NCBI RefSeq assembly: GCF_003390915.1
Contig: NZ_QMEM01000004.1
Location: 425,727-489,726 of the forward strand
Direction: 5' to 3'
Length of the DNA stretch: 64,000 bases
DNA from: Lewinella sp. IMCC34183
Lineage (GTDB): Bacteria > Bacteroidota > Bacteroidia > Chitinophagales > Saprospiraceae
Position numbers and translations under genes: made by a program. Of the stretch, positions 27,489 through 34,697 are shown piece after piece. Below the pieces are notes generated by a model. The model was not told the DNA's origin and made no database searches. It saw only the letters and a program-made list of their open reading frames with translations. Within the stretch, counting starts at the first letter, position 1, and the number at the start of each line of letters is the position of its first letter.

Positions 27489-27797
27489 ATGAACTCAACG
27501 AAACCCCTCACCGCCGCCACGGAGATCCGTATTACCAACCGCGAGCTTGCCATTCACCTCCGCGAGCACCACGATTTTCTCTGGCACTACGCGCGTAAGA
27601 TGGCGCGCTGCAGCCGCTGCCGCAACGAAGAACCCGCCGACGGCAAGTACCGCATCTACATCAACGGGCGGGGCGACTTCGCGATCTACCACCGCTGCGG
27701 TCACTGCGAGTACCCCCTGCACAGCTACGTCGATCTGAGCCAGGAGCGCGCCATTCGCCGCGGACTCCGTAAACTGTGGCTCACCAAAGTCAACTAG
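27489..27797 (+). CDS. Small zinc-ribbon-like protein
   Basis: The 102-residue protein carries two CxxC knuckles, MARCSRCRNE and HRCGHCEYP, about 35 residues apart, which should bind one zinc ion. The N-terminal part (NRELAIHLREHHDFLWHYARK) is an amphipathic helix. I chose ATG 27489 over upstream starts because the upstream sequence is hydrophobic and unlike the rest. Function is unknown. The Nramp gene follows immediately and lacks a normal start codon (see next entry), so the two may be translationally linked. Confidence 0.6.
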   Translation: MNSTKPLTAATEIRITNRELAIHLREHHDFLWHYARKMARCSRCRNEEPADGKYRIYINGRGDFAIYHRCGHCEYPLHSYVDLSQERAIRRGLRKLWLTKVN

Positions 27798-27798
27798 C

Positions 27799-28938
27799 AT
27801 CGCATCAACCTGGGGGCGCACCCTCGTCTGGACGCTCATCGCCGCCGCCTTTATCGGCCCGGGCACCGTGGCTACGGCTACGCGTGCCGGTACCGAAGGA
27901 GGGCTCGCCTACCTGGCGCCGGTCCTGCTGGCGGCCGTAGCCGGCTACGTCTTTATGGAGATGGCCGCGCGGGTGACCCTCGTCAGCCGGCAATCGCTGG
28001 GCGAGCAACTCGGCCGCGCGGGCCGGTGGTTGCCCCGCCTCACCTTCGCCGCGGTAGCCTTCGGGTGCCTCGCCTACCAGGCGGGTAACCTGCTCGGAGC
28101 CCTGGGCGGATTGCGGCTGCTGTTTGCCCTGGACCGCTTGTGGTTGCTGCCCGGCGGCGGGGCCATCGTTGCGCTATTGTGGGCCGGTAACTCGCGACTC
28201 ATCGGTCGCGTCATGGCCGCGGTCGTTGCCCTCATGGGGCTGCTGTTCGTCGTGGGGGCCGTCTCCGTGCTGGCGGGCGGGGATCTTTCCGGGCGCACCT
28301 TCGCGCCGGTCGACGCCACGGTACTGCTCGGACTGCTGGGCACGACGATCGTACCGTACAATTTTTTCCTGGCCGCGGGCCTCGGCGTCGACGGCGACCT
28401 GATCACCATGCGCCGCGGCCTCCTGCTTTCCTTCGCCATCGGCCTGGTCATCACCGCCTCCATCGTCACCGTGGGGGCTACGGCTATATCGTTTCTCACC
28501 TTCGACGATCTGGCTGCCGGTCTGGAACAGGCCCTGGGAGCCTACGGACGTCTGATCCTGGCGGTGGGCCTCTTCGCCGCGGGTTTCAGCTCAGCCACCA
28601 CGGCCCCCTATGCGGCGGCCATGGCGGGGCGTGGACTGCTCGGCGGCGGCGACCGCTGGGATACCGGTGGCAGGTACTTTCGGCTCACCTGGTTATCGGT
28701 ACTCGGTTGCGGCCTGGCGGTGGCCCTGCTTCAACTCGACATTGTGGGGGTAATCCTGCTGGCGCAGCTGATCAACGGCCTGCTGCTGCCCTTCATCGCG
28801 CTCGTGGTCCTCGTCCTCGCCAACCGGCGCGAACTACTGGGCGAGGACGTCAATTCGGTTTGGCAGAACGTGCTCGGGGGGGCGGTGTTGCTGTTTCTCT
28901 TTTACAAGACGGGGGAGTACCTGGTCGGCCTGTGGTAG
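27799..28938 (+). CDS. Nramp family divalent metal transporter, start codon unclear
   Basis: This membrane protein of about 380 residues should import Mn2+ or Fe2+ with protons. The first helix, in the sequence LIAAAFIGPGTVATATRAG, has the Nramp GPG-type metal-site motif; about ten helices follow. The first ATG/GTG/TTG in frame is GTG 27868, which would delete the first half of helix 1, including the GPG residues that bind metal. The frame is open upstream to 27739, and the only near-cognate start just after the previous stop is ATC at 27799, which gives a normal-looking N-terminus ASTWGRTLVW. A rare AUC start, a frameshift from the upstream gene or a sequence error are all possible. Confidence 0.8.
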   Translation: MASTWGRTLVWTLIAAAFIGPGTVATATRAGTEGGLAYLAPVLLAAVAGYVFMEMAARVTLVSRQSLGEQLGRAGRWLPRLTFAAVAFGCLAYQAGNLLGALGGLRLLFALDRLWLLPGGGAIVALLWAGNSRLIGRVMAAVVALMGLLFVVGAVSVLAGGDLSGRTFAPVDATVLLGLLGTTIVPYNFFLAAGLGVDGDLITMRRGLLLSFAIGLVITASIVTVGATAISFLTFDDLAAGLEQALGAYGRLILAVGLFAAGFSSATTAPYAAAMAGRGLLGGGDRWDTGGRYFRLTWLSVLGCGLAVALLQLDIVGVILLAQLINGLLLPFIALVVLVLANRRELLGEDVNSVWQNVLGGAVLLFLFYKTGEYLVGLW

Positions 28939-28980
28939 GGGCGGTTCCGCGGGTGCCGGGCAAGTGAGGTCGCGCGACGA

Positions 28981-29895
28981 CTACCGGTTGGTATAGTCCT
29001 CCCGGTTGATCTTCAGCTTTTTCATCCGTGCGAAGAGGGTCTTCCCGTTGATCTTGAGGAGCCTGCCGGCGCCGTTGGGTCCGGTGACGCGTCCGTTGGT
29101 GTACCGTAGAGCCCGGATGATGTGGCGCCGCTGGCTCTCTTCCAGGCTGATCATGCCTTCCTTTCCGGCCTGTTCGACCATCTGGTAGTGGCCGGTGATG
29201 CCGGTGACGAGACCGGCCTCCATGCGCGACCACATCACGACCTGCATCAGTACCTTTTTACCGGCCGCGGCGCGCATGACGAAGGTTTCGTCCATGCGGT
29301 GAAAGCCTTCGAGAAAGCGTACCAGCTCGGCACTCCACCGGGCGGCATCCTCCTGGCTTAGCCGTTCGGTGATGCGGCTGGGCCGCAGGTCGTTGGCCTG
29401 CTGCGTCCCCATCATAGCGAACAGATTGGCACTGACGATGATGGTCTGGTCGAGTACGTTGAGGTCGAAACTGCCGATCCGGTGGGAGGTTTCGGCGTGT
29501 TCCAGCATGGAAATGTAGCGCTTGGTGTGCTGCGCACGGCGGATGAGCGTACAGATCAGCTGCTCATTCGTATCGGAAATTATGTGGGGGATGCTGCGCA
29601 TCTCTACCGGGTAACTGGTACCCTTCTGGTTGCAGTGGTAGGTGAACAGGGAATCGTTGCCGTTGTCGAGGGTACGTTTACAGTGCTGTCCCCACCACTC
29701 TTCCGACCATTCGGGGGTGTAGTCCGCGATGGATTTTGTTACCATGTCCTCGAAGGGGTATCCGAGCGAGGTACAGGCGTGACTGTTGGCGAAGCGTACC
29801 CGGCCGGTGAGGTTGTGGCAGACGAGTCCCTCCGCCCCGTGACCCACTACCTGGTGGGCTATTGCCGCAATCTGCGATGGTGTGAGAGGTTCCAT
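28981..29895 (-). CDS. PAS-domain regulator with Fis-type helix-turn-helix, no AAA+ domain
   Basis: The 304-residue protein has an N-terminal PAS domain (residues about 10-120; HNLTGRVRFANSHACTSLGYPFEDM), a second PAS-like segment (about 140-235) and a C-terminal Fis-type DNA-binding helix-turn-helix: QRRHIIRALRYTNGRVTG, then GAGRLLKINGKTLFARMKKL. That C-terminus is the kind found in sigma-54-dependent activators, but the AAA+ ATPase domain that normally precedes it is missing. It could be an orphan or repressor-like regulator responding to a small molecule or redox cue. Confidence 0.75.
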   Translation of the reverse strand: MEPLTPSQIAAIAHQVVGHGAEGLVCHNLTGRVRFANSHACTSLGYPFEDMVTKSIADYTPEWSEEWWGQHCKRTLDNGNDSLFTYHCNQKGTSYPVEMRSIPHIISDTNEQLICTLIRRAQHTKRYISMLEHAETSHRIGSFDLNVLDQTIIVSANLFAMMGTQQANDLRPSRITERLSQEDAARWSAELVRFLEGFHRMDETFVMRAAAGKKVLMQVVMWSRMEAGLVTGITGHYQMVEQAGKEGMISLEESQRRHIIRALRYTNGRVTGPNGAGRLLKINGKTLFARMKKLKINREDYTNR

Positions 29896-29961
29896 AAGGC
29901 GGAGATCAAGTAATGCAATACAGTCTGCCTGACGTCTTTAGTTGACATATGTCCGCTCCTG

Positions 29962-29979
29962 GTTACCAAATTCGGTAAC
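29962..29979. promoter_or_regulatory. Inverted repeat between the divergent PAS regulator and DUF4175 genes
   Basis: GTTACC (29962-29967) and GGTAAC (29974-29979) form a perfect dyad around AAATTC, 67 bases upstream of the PAS-regulator start and about 190 bases upstream of the DUF4175 start. A dimeric regulator binding here could control either gene; the PAS/Fis protein itself is a natural candidate. The interval 29896-30171 holds no gene. Confidence 0.35.
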
Positions 29980-30171
29980 AAATAAAACGGAGGACGCGGG
30001 TACATGTTTGATTTTCAGGCAGAACCGGTAAGGCACAAATGTATATGTTTTCACACATTTAAGCCTTTCGCCGTGCCTTTTAATATATTTCTCGTTCCCC
30101 GCGTTGTATCAACGGGCGAGCCGAACATCGTTCCGTACCTTGTAATTCGCCCGCCGGAAAGCCCCCGTACT

Positions 30172-33100
30172 ATGGTCCCCCAAAACAATTATGACCGGCT
30201 GATCGCTAAGCTAGACGAATTTATTCGCAAGTACTACGTGAACGGCGCGATTCGTGGTTTGCTGTACAGTACGGGGCTGATCCTGGTGCTCTTCCTGGCG
30301 ATCAGCTTGCTGGAATCCCAGTTCTACTTTTCGGGCACCACGCGGCGCACTCTCTGGTACGGCTTTCTTGGCCTCAGTTTGTTGGCCCTCGGCGGATGGG
30401 TGCTGCTGCCCCTGACGCGCTACTTTCGCCTCGGGTCGACCATCAGCCACGAGCGGGCGGCGCAGATCGTCGGCGACCATTTCGGCAATGTAAAGGACAA
30501 GCTGCTGAACGTGCTGCAGCTGCGGCGGCAGGCGGCTACGGGAGACGATGTGCTGCTGCTGGCCTCCATCGACCAGAAATCATCCGAGATCAGTCCCGTC
30601 CCTTTCCGGTCGGCCATCGACCTGACGCAGAACCGGCGCTACTTGAAGTACGCGCTGCCGCCACTGCTGCTCCTGCTGGTGCTGCTGGTGGCCGCGCCCA
30701 GCCTGATCCGCGACAGCACCTCGCGGTTGATCCGGAACTCGGAGACCTTCGAGCGGCCGGCGCCCTTTCGGTTCGTCCTGGAAGATACCGACCCACAGGT
30801 CGTACAGTACGGCAGTTATCCCCTGACCGTACGCGCCGAGGGCGACGTGCTTCCCGCCGAAGCCTTCATCGAGGTGGACGGCTACCGCTACCGCCTTACC
30901 CGACAGAGCAACTCCACCTTTTCGTACGCCTTCAATAACGTACAGGAGGATACCCCCTTCCGCATTTCGGCGGGCGAAGTCTCTTCCCGCGACTACCTGC
31001 TGTCGGTCATGCCCAAGCCCTCCATCGCCGGGTTCACGGTCGAGCTGGACTACCCGGCCTACGTGGGGCGCGCGGATGAGGAAGTCGCTAATATGGGCGA
31101 CCTGACCGTACCGGCCGGTACCCGTTTGAAGTGGTCGTTCGATACCGAAAACACCGAAAACATCGACCTGCGGTTCGCCGGAGAGGATACGCTCGGCACC
31201 CTCCGCCGCGACGGCCGCGACCTGTACAGTTTCGAGAAGCGCGCGCTGCGCAGCGATCGGTATACGCTTTACGTGGGCAACGAATACCTCCCGCTGGCCG
31301 ACTCCATCACCTACGGCCTTTCGGTAGTACCTGACCAATACCCCCGCATCACCGTCGAGCCGTTCCAGGACAGCACCGATGAACAGTTGCTTTTTTTCGT
31401 GGGCGACGCCTCCGACGACTACGGGCTCACCCGCCTCGACTTCGTATACCGCATACAGCCGGCCGAGGGAGAAGTCCGGGAGGAACGGGTTGCCGTCAGC
31501 GGTCCTGCCGGTAAGCAAATGCGTTACGACCACGTACTGGACCTGCGCTCCGACGTCGACCTCTCCCCCGGTGACGCGCTTACCTACTACTTCGAGGTAT
31601 TCGATAACGATGCCGTGAACGGGCGCAAGAGCGCCCGCACGGCCGTAATGAGCTACCGCGTACCCAGCCGCGAGGAGATGGACGAGCGGGCCGAAGCCAA
31701 CGACAGTAAGGTCAAGGACCAGCTGCAACAGGCCCTGGAGGCTACCCGCCAGTTACAGAAGGAGGCCAAGAGCCTGCGCGAGAAGATGCTGCAGGAGAAG
31801 GAGGTGGACTGGAAACTGCGCAAGGAAGTCGAGAAACTGGCCGAGCAGCAGGAACAGGTCCAAAAGCAGATCGACGAGGCCCGGCAGGCCTTTGAGGAAA
31901 ACCTGGAGAACCAGCCCCAGCAGAACGAACAGATCCGCCAAAAGGAGGAAAAACTCCAGGAGATGTTCGAGAAGTCCGTTTCCGAGGAGATGAAGCAGCT
32001 CATGGAGGACATCCAGCGCCTCATGGAGGAACTGGACAAGGACCAGTCCCTCGAAAAGATGGAGGACATGCAGCTGTCGGACGAGGAGATGGAAGACGAG
32101 CTCGACCGGATGCTGGAACTCTTCAAGCAGCTGGAGGTAGAAAAGGAAATGCAGGACGCCATCGAGAAACTCGAGGAGCTGGCCGAGGAACAACAGGAAC
32201 TGTCGGAACAGACCGAGAACGGCGAGAAGTCACCCGAGGAACTGCAACGCGAGCAGGAGGAACTGCGCCAAAAATTCGAGGAACTACAGCAGAAGCTGGA
32301 GGAAGCCGAGCAAAAGAACGAGGCACTGGAGAAGCCCATGAACCTCGACACGAAGCAGGAAGACCAGGAGGCCGTAAAGGAGGACATGAAGGACGCCGAG
32401 GAGCAACTGAAGCAAGAGCAGGAAGCGGGCGAGCAGTCCCCCCAGGAGGAGAAAGCACAACAGCCGCAGGAAGGCGAACAGCAACCCCAGGAAGGCGAGC
32501 AACCGGAAAACGAACCCCAGGAAGGCGAGCAGGAGCAAAGCGAGCAGGAACCTGGCGAGCAGCAGGAACAGCAACCTGGGCAACAACAGCAACAGCAGCA
32601 GAAAAAGGGCGCCGCCAAAAAGCAGGAAGACGCTGCCAAGAAGATGCAGAAGATGGCCCAGCAAATGCAGGAGTCCATGCAGAGTATGCAGATGGAGAGT
32701 AACAAGGAGGACATGGCGGCCATCCGGCAGTTGCTGGAAAACATCGTCGACCTCAGTTTCGACCAGGAGGAAACCATGGACCAGCTGAGTACCACCACCG
32801 TCAACACGCCCCGCTACGTGGAGCTGGTGCAGGAGCAGTTCAAGATCAACAACGACTTCGAACTGGTGCGTGATTCACTGCAGGCCCTGGCCAAGCGGAA
32901 CTTCCAGATCGAGACCTTCATCACGGAAAAAGTGACCGAGATCCGGGACAACCTCGGTGGCACGGTCGATGAGCTCGAGGAAAGGCGTACTCCCCAGGCC
33001 GGCAACCTCCAGCAGCGGGCCATGACCGGCCTCAACGACCTGGCCCTCATGCTGAGCGAGAGCATGGAGCAGATGCAGCAGCAGATGGCCGGACAGATGC

Positions 33101-33684
33101 AGGGCCAGCAGCAGTGCCAGAATCCCAAGGACGGAAAGCAAGGGCAACAGGGCGGTAAGCCCAGCGAAAACCCCGGAAGTGACGGTCAAAAGGCCGTCGG
33201 TGAGCAGATGCGGGAAATCAAGGAAGGACTCGAAAAGGGACAGGGCGGCAGCAGTGAGGAATTTGCCAAGATGGCGGCCCGTCAGGCGGCCCTGCGCCGG
33301 GCCCTGGAGGAGAAGCAGCAGGAACGCCAGCAAAACGGCGAAGGAAAGGACGGCCAGCTGGAGCAACTCATTGAGGAAATGAACGCCGCGGAAGAAGATA
33401 TGGTCAACAAGCGGCTGACCAACGAGGCACTCATGCGTCAACAGGATATCCTGAGCCGCATGCTCGAACACGAACGGGCCGAGCGGGAACAGAAAATGGA
33501 CGAAAAACGTAAATCCGAAACGGCAGAGCAGCAACGCCGGGAGCTCCCCCCCAGTCTGGAGGAGTACATCCGGCAGCGGCGGGCGGAAGTAGAGCAGTTT
33601 CGCCGGGTGACCCCGGAGTTGAAGCCCTACTACCAGGGACTGGTAGACGAGTACTTCCGGTCGCTGTCTACCAGTTCGTTATAA
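30172..33684 (+). CDS. DUF4175 family protein, large membrane-anchored coiled coil
   Basis: This 1170-residue protein has three N-terminal membrane helices (about residues 22-42, 59-80 and 162-180), a long beta-rich region (residues 190-500) and then about 500 residues of charged coiled coil rich in Glu, Gln and Lys. A Pro/Gln/Glu-rich segment near residues 755-815 (EQQPQEGEQPENEPQEGEQ and similar) is probably disordered. The layout matches DUF4175 proteins of Bacteroidota, whose role is unknown. ATG 30172 was chosen over an upstream frame because it places the first helix as in homologues. Confidence 0.8.
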   Translation: MVPQNNYDRLIAKLDEFIRKYYVNGAIRGLLYSTGLILVLFLAISLLESQFYFSGTTRRTLWYGFLGLSLLALGGWVLLPLTRYFRLGSTISHERAAQIVGDHFGNVKDKLLNVLQLRRQAATGDDVLLLASIDQKSSEISPVPFRSAIDLTQNRRYLKYALPPLLLLLVLLVAAPSLIRDSTSRLIRNSETFERPAPFRFVLEDTDPQVVQYGSYPLTVRAEGDVLPAEAFIEVDGYRYRLTRQSNSTFSYAFNNVQEDTPFRISAGEVSSRDYLLSVMPKPSIAGFTVELDYPAYVGRADEEVANMGDLTVPAGTRLKWSFDTENTENIDLRFAGEDTLGTLRRDGRDLYSFEKRALRSDRYTLYVGNEYLPLADSITYGLSVVPDQYPRITVEPFQDSTDEQLLFFVGDASDDYGLTRLDFVYRIQPAEGEVREERVAVSGPAGKQMRYDHVLDLRSDVDLSPGDALTYYFEVFDNDAVNGRKSARTAVMSYRVPSREEMDERAEANDSKVKDQLQQALEATRQLQKEAKSLREKMLQEKEVDWKLRKEVEKLAEQQEQVQKQIDEARQAFEENLENQPQQNEQIRQKEEKLQEMFEKSVSEEMKQLMEDIQRLMEELDKDQSLEKMEDMQLSDEEMEDELDRMLELFKQLEVEKEMQDAIEKLEELAEEQQELSEQTENGEKSPEELQREQEELRQKFEELQQKLEEAEQKNEALEKPMNLDTKQEDQEAVKEDMKDAEEQLKQEQEAGEQSPQEEKAQQPQEGEQQPQEGEQPENEPQEGEQEQSEQEPGEQQEQQPGQQQQQQQKKGAAKKQEDAAKKMQKMAQQMQESMQSMQMESNKEDMAAIRQLLENIVDLSFDQEETMDQLSTTTVNTPRYVELVQEQFKINNDFELVRDSLQALAKRNFQIETFITEKVTEIRDNLGGTVDELEERRTPQAGNLQQRAMTGLNDLALMLSESMEQMQQQMAGQMQGQQQCQNPKDGKQGQQGGKPSENPGSDGQKAVGEQMREIKEGLEKGQGGSSEEFAKMAARQAALRRALEEKQQERQQNGEGKDGQLEQLIEEMNAAEEDMVNKRLTNEALMRQQDILSRMLEHERAEREQKMDEKRKSETAEQQRRELPPSLEEYIRQRRAEVEQFRRVTPELKPYYQGLVDEYFRSLSTSSL

Positions 33685-33773
33685 ACTTTATCCCGTGTCT
33701 GTGATGTTATGTTATTTTAAGTGTTTATTAAGCTTTGCCTAATTCCCATCCTCCTCTCTTGAACAACACGTAT

Positions 33774-34160
33774 ATGCTCACACTCGCGTCGGATCCCAGT
33801 AACATCACGCAGATCGAACGCCTGGTCGACCAGATAACCAACCGGTTTAAACTGGACCAGGAGAAGCACGATAATTTGCTGATCAGTCTCACGGAAGCCG
33901 TGACCAACGCGATCATCCACGGCAACAAGCAGGACCGGTCGAAGACCGTCAGCATCGATCTCAACCAGGTCACCGACGGTCTGGCGATCCGGGTATCCGA
34001 CCAGGGCGGCGGATTCAACTACAACAGCCTGCCCGATCCCACCTGTCCGGAGCGTATCTGCGAATGCGGTGGCCGGGGCGTCTTCCTGATGCACCAGCTG
34101 TGCGACAAAATGCGCTACTTCAACGGCGGTTCCACGGTCGAGATGCAGTTTCGGCTCTGA
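33774..34160 (+). CDS. RsbW-like ATP-binding protein (anti-sigma factor-type kinase)
   Basis: The 128-residue protein is a single GHKL ATPase domain: N box TEAVTNAIIHGN, G1 box VSDQGGGF and G2 box CGGRGVFLMHQLCD. Stand-alone domains of this type are serine kinases or anti-sigma factors of the RsbW/SpoIIAB group. No STAS partner or sigma factor is next to it. The first ATG in frame (33774) was chosen; a TTG 39 bases earlier is possible. The gene is followed at once by ybeY. Confidence 0.8.
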   Translation: MLTLASDPSNITQIERLVDQITNRFKLDQEKHDNLLISLTEAVTNAIIHGNKQDRSKTVSIDLNQVTDGLAIRVSDQGGGFNYNSLPDPTCPERICECGGRGVFLMHQLCDKMRYFNGGSTVEMQFRL

Positions 34161-34165
34161 ATTAC

Positions 34166-34615
34166 GTGTCGCCCATTGCATTCCACGAGGAGGGGGGCTC
34201 CCTGCCCGGAGCTTCCCACGCCATGCTGGTCGACTGGATCAGCGGCATCATTACCGCCCGCGGGGGCCACTGCGGGGACATCAATTATATTTTCTGCTCG
34301 GACGATTACCTGCACCAGATCAACCTGGAGTACCTGCAGCACGATACCCTGACCGACATCATCACGTTTCCCTACACCGACTTTCCGGAAATTTCCGGTG
34401 ACCTGTACATCTCTACGGAGCGCGTAGCGGAAAACGCCGAGGCATTCGGGGAAACCTATACGGATGAGTTACACCGTGTCATGATTCACGGTATCCTGCA
34501 CCTGTGCGGGCAGGGGGACAAGTCCGCAACCGAGACCGAAGCGATGCGCACCCTCGAGCAGTGGGCACTGAGCCGGCGTCCGCCCGGCCTCGAGGATGCC
34601 GCCCGTCCATCGTAA
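34166..34615 (+). CDS. ybeY: Endoribonuclease YbeY (16S rRNA maturation)
   Basis: This 149-residue metalloprotein takes part in 16S rRNA 3'-end processing and ribosome quality control. The core is seen in DTLTDIITFPY, a strand pair with SGDLYIS, and the metal site HGILHLCGQGDK. The two His residues of HxxxH are present, while the third ligand position is the Asp/Lys variant usual in Bacteroidota rather than the third His of Escherichia coli. I chose GTG 34166, six bases after the previous stop, since upstream frames run through that gene. Confidence 0.88.
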   Translation: MSPIAFHEEGGSLPGASHAMLVDWISGIITARGGHCGDINYIFCSDDYLHQINLEYLQHDTLTDIITFPYTDFPEISGDLYISTERVAENAEAFGETYTDELHRVMIHGILHLCGQGDKSATETEAMRTLEQWALSRRPPGLEDAARPS

Positions 34616-34666
34616 AACGGCCACGCAAAGGACCGGGGCCGGGGGCAATAAGCCACCGAAATGAGG

Positions 34667-34674
34667 CATCTTTG
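34667..34674 (+). promoter_or_regulatory. Possible -7 box for the threonine operon
   Basis: CATCTTTG matches TAnnTTTG at seven of eight positions, 24 bases before the thrA ATG. The same CATCTTTG occurs at 23462-23469, 23 bases before the ABC-F gene. No threonine/isoleucine-rich leader peptide or attenuator hairpin was found in the short 82-base gap before thrA. Confidence 0.35.
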
Positions 34675-34697
34675 GGGGTCAATTAGCCATACTGCAG

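Noticed and set aside
29942..29947. TTGACA resembling a -35 box
   Set aside because: No suitable -10 at 16-18 bases, and this phylum uses a different promoter consensus.
32461..32620. Gln/Glu-rich repeat in the DUF4175 gene as a separate repeat element
   Set aside because: It is in frame with the coiled-coil protein and is best explained as a disordered linker of that family.
34616..34697. Threonine attenuator or leader peptide before thrA
   Set aside because: No Thr/Ile-rich small frame and no terminator/anti-terminator pair was found in the 82-base gap.
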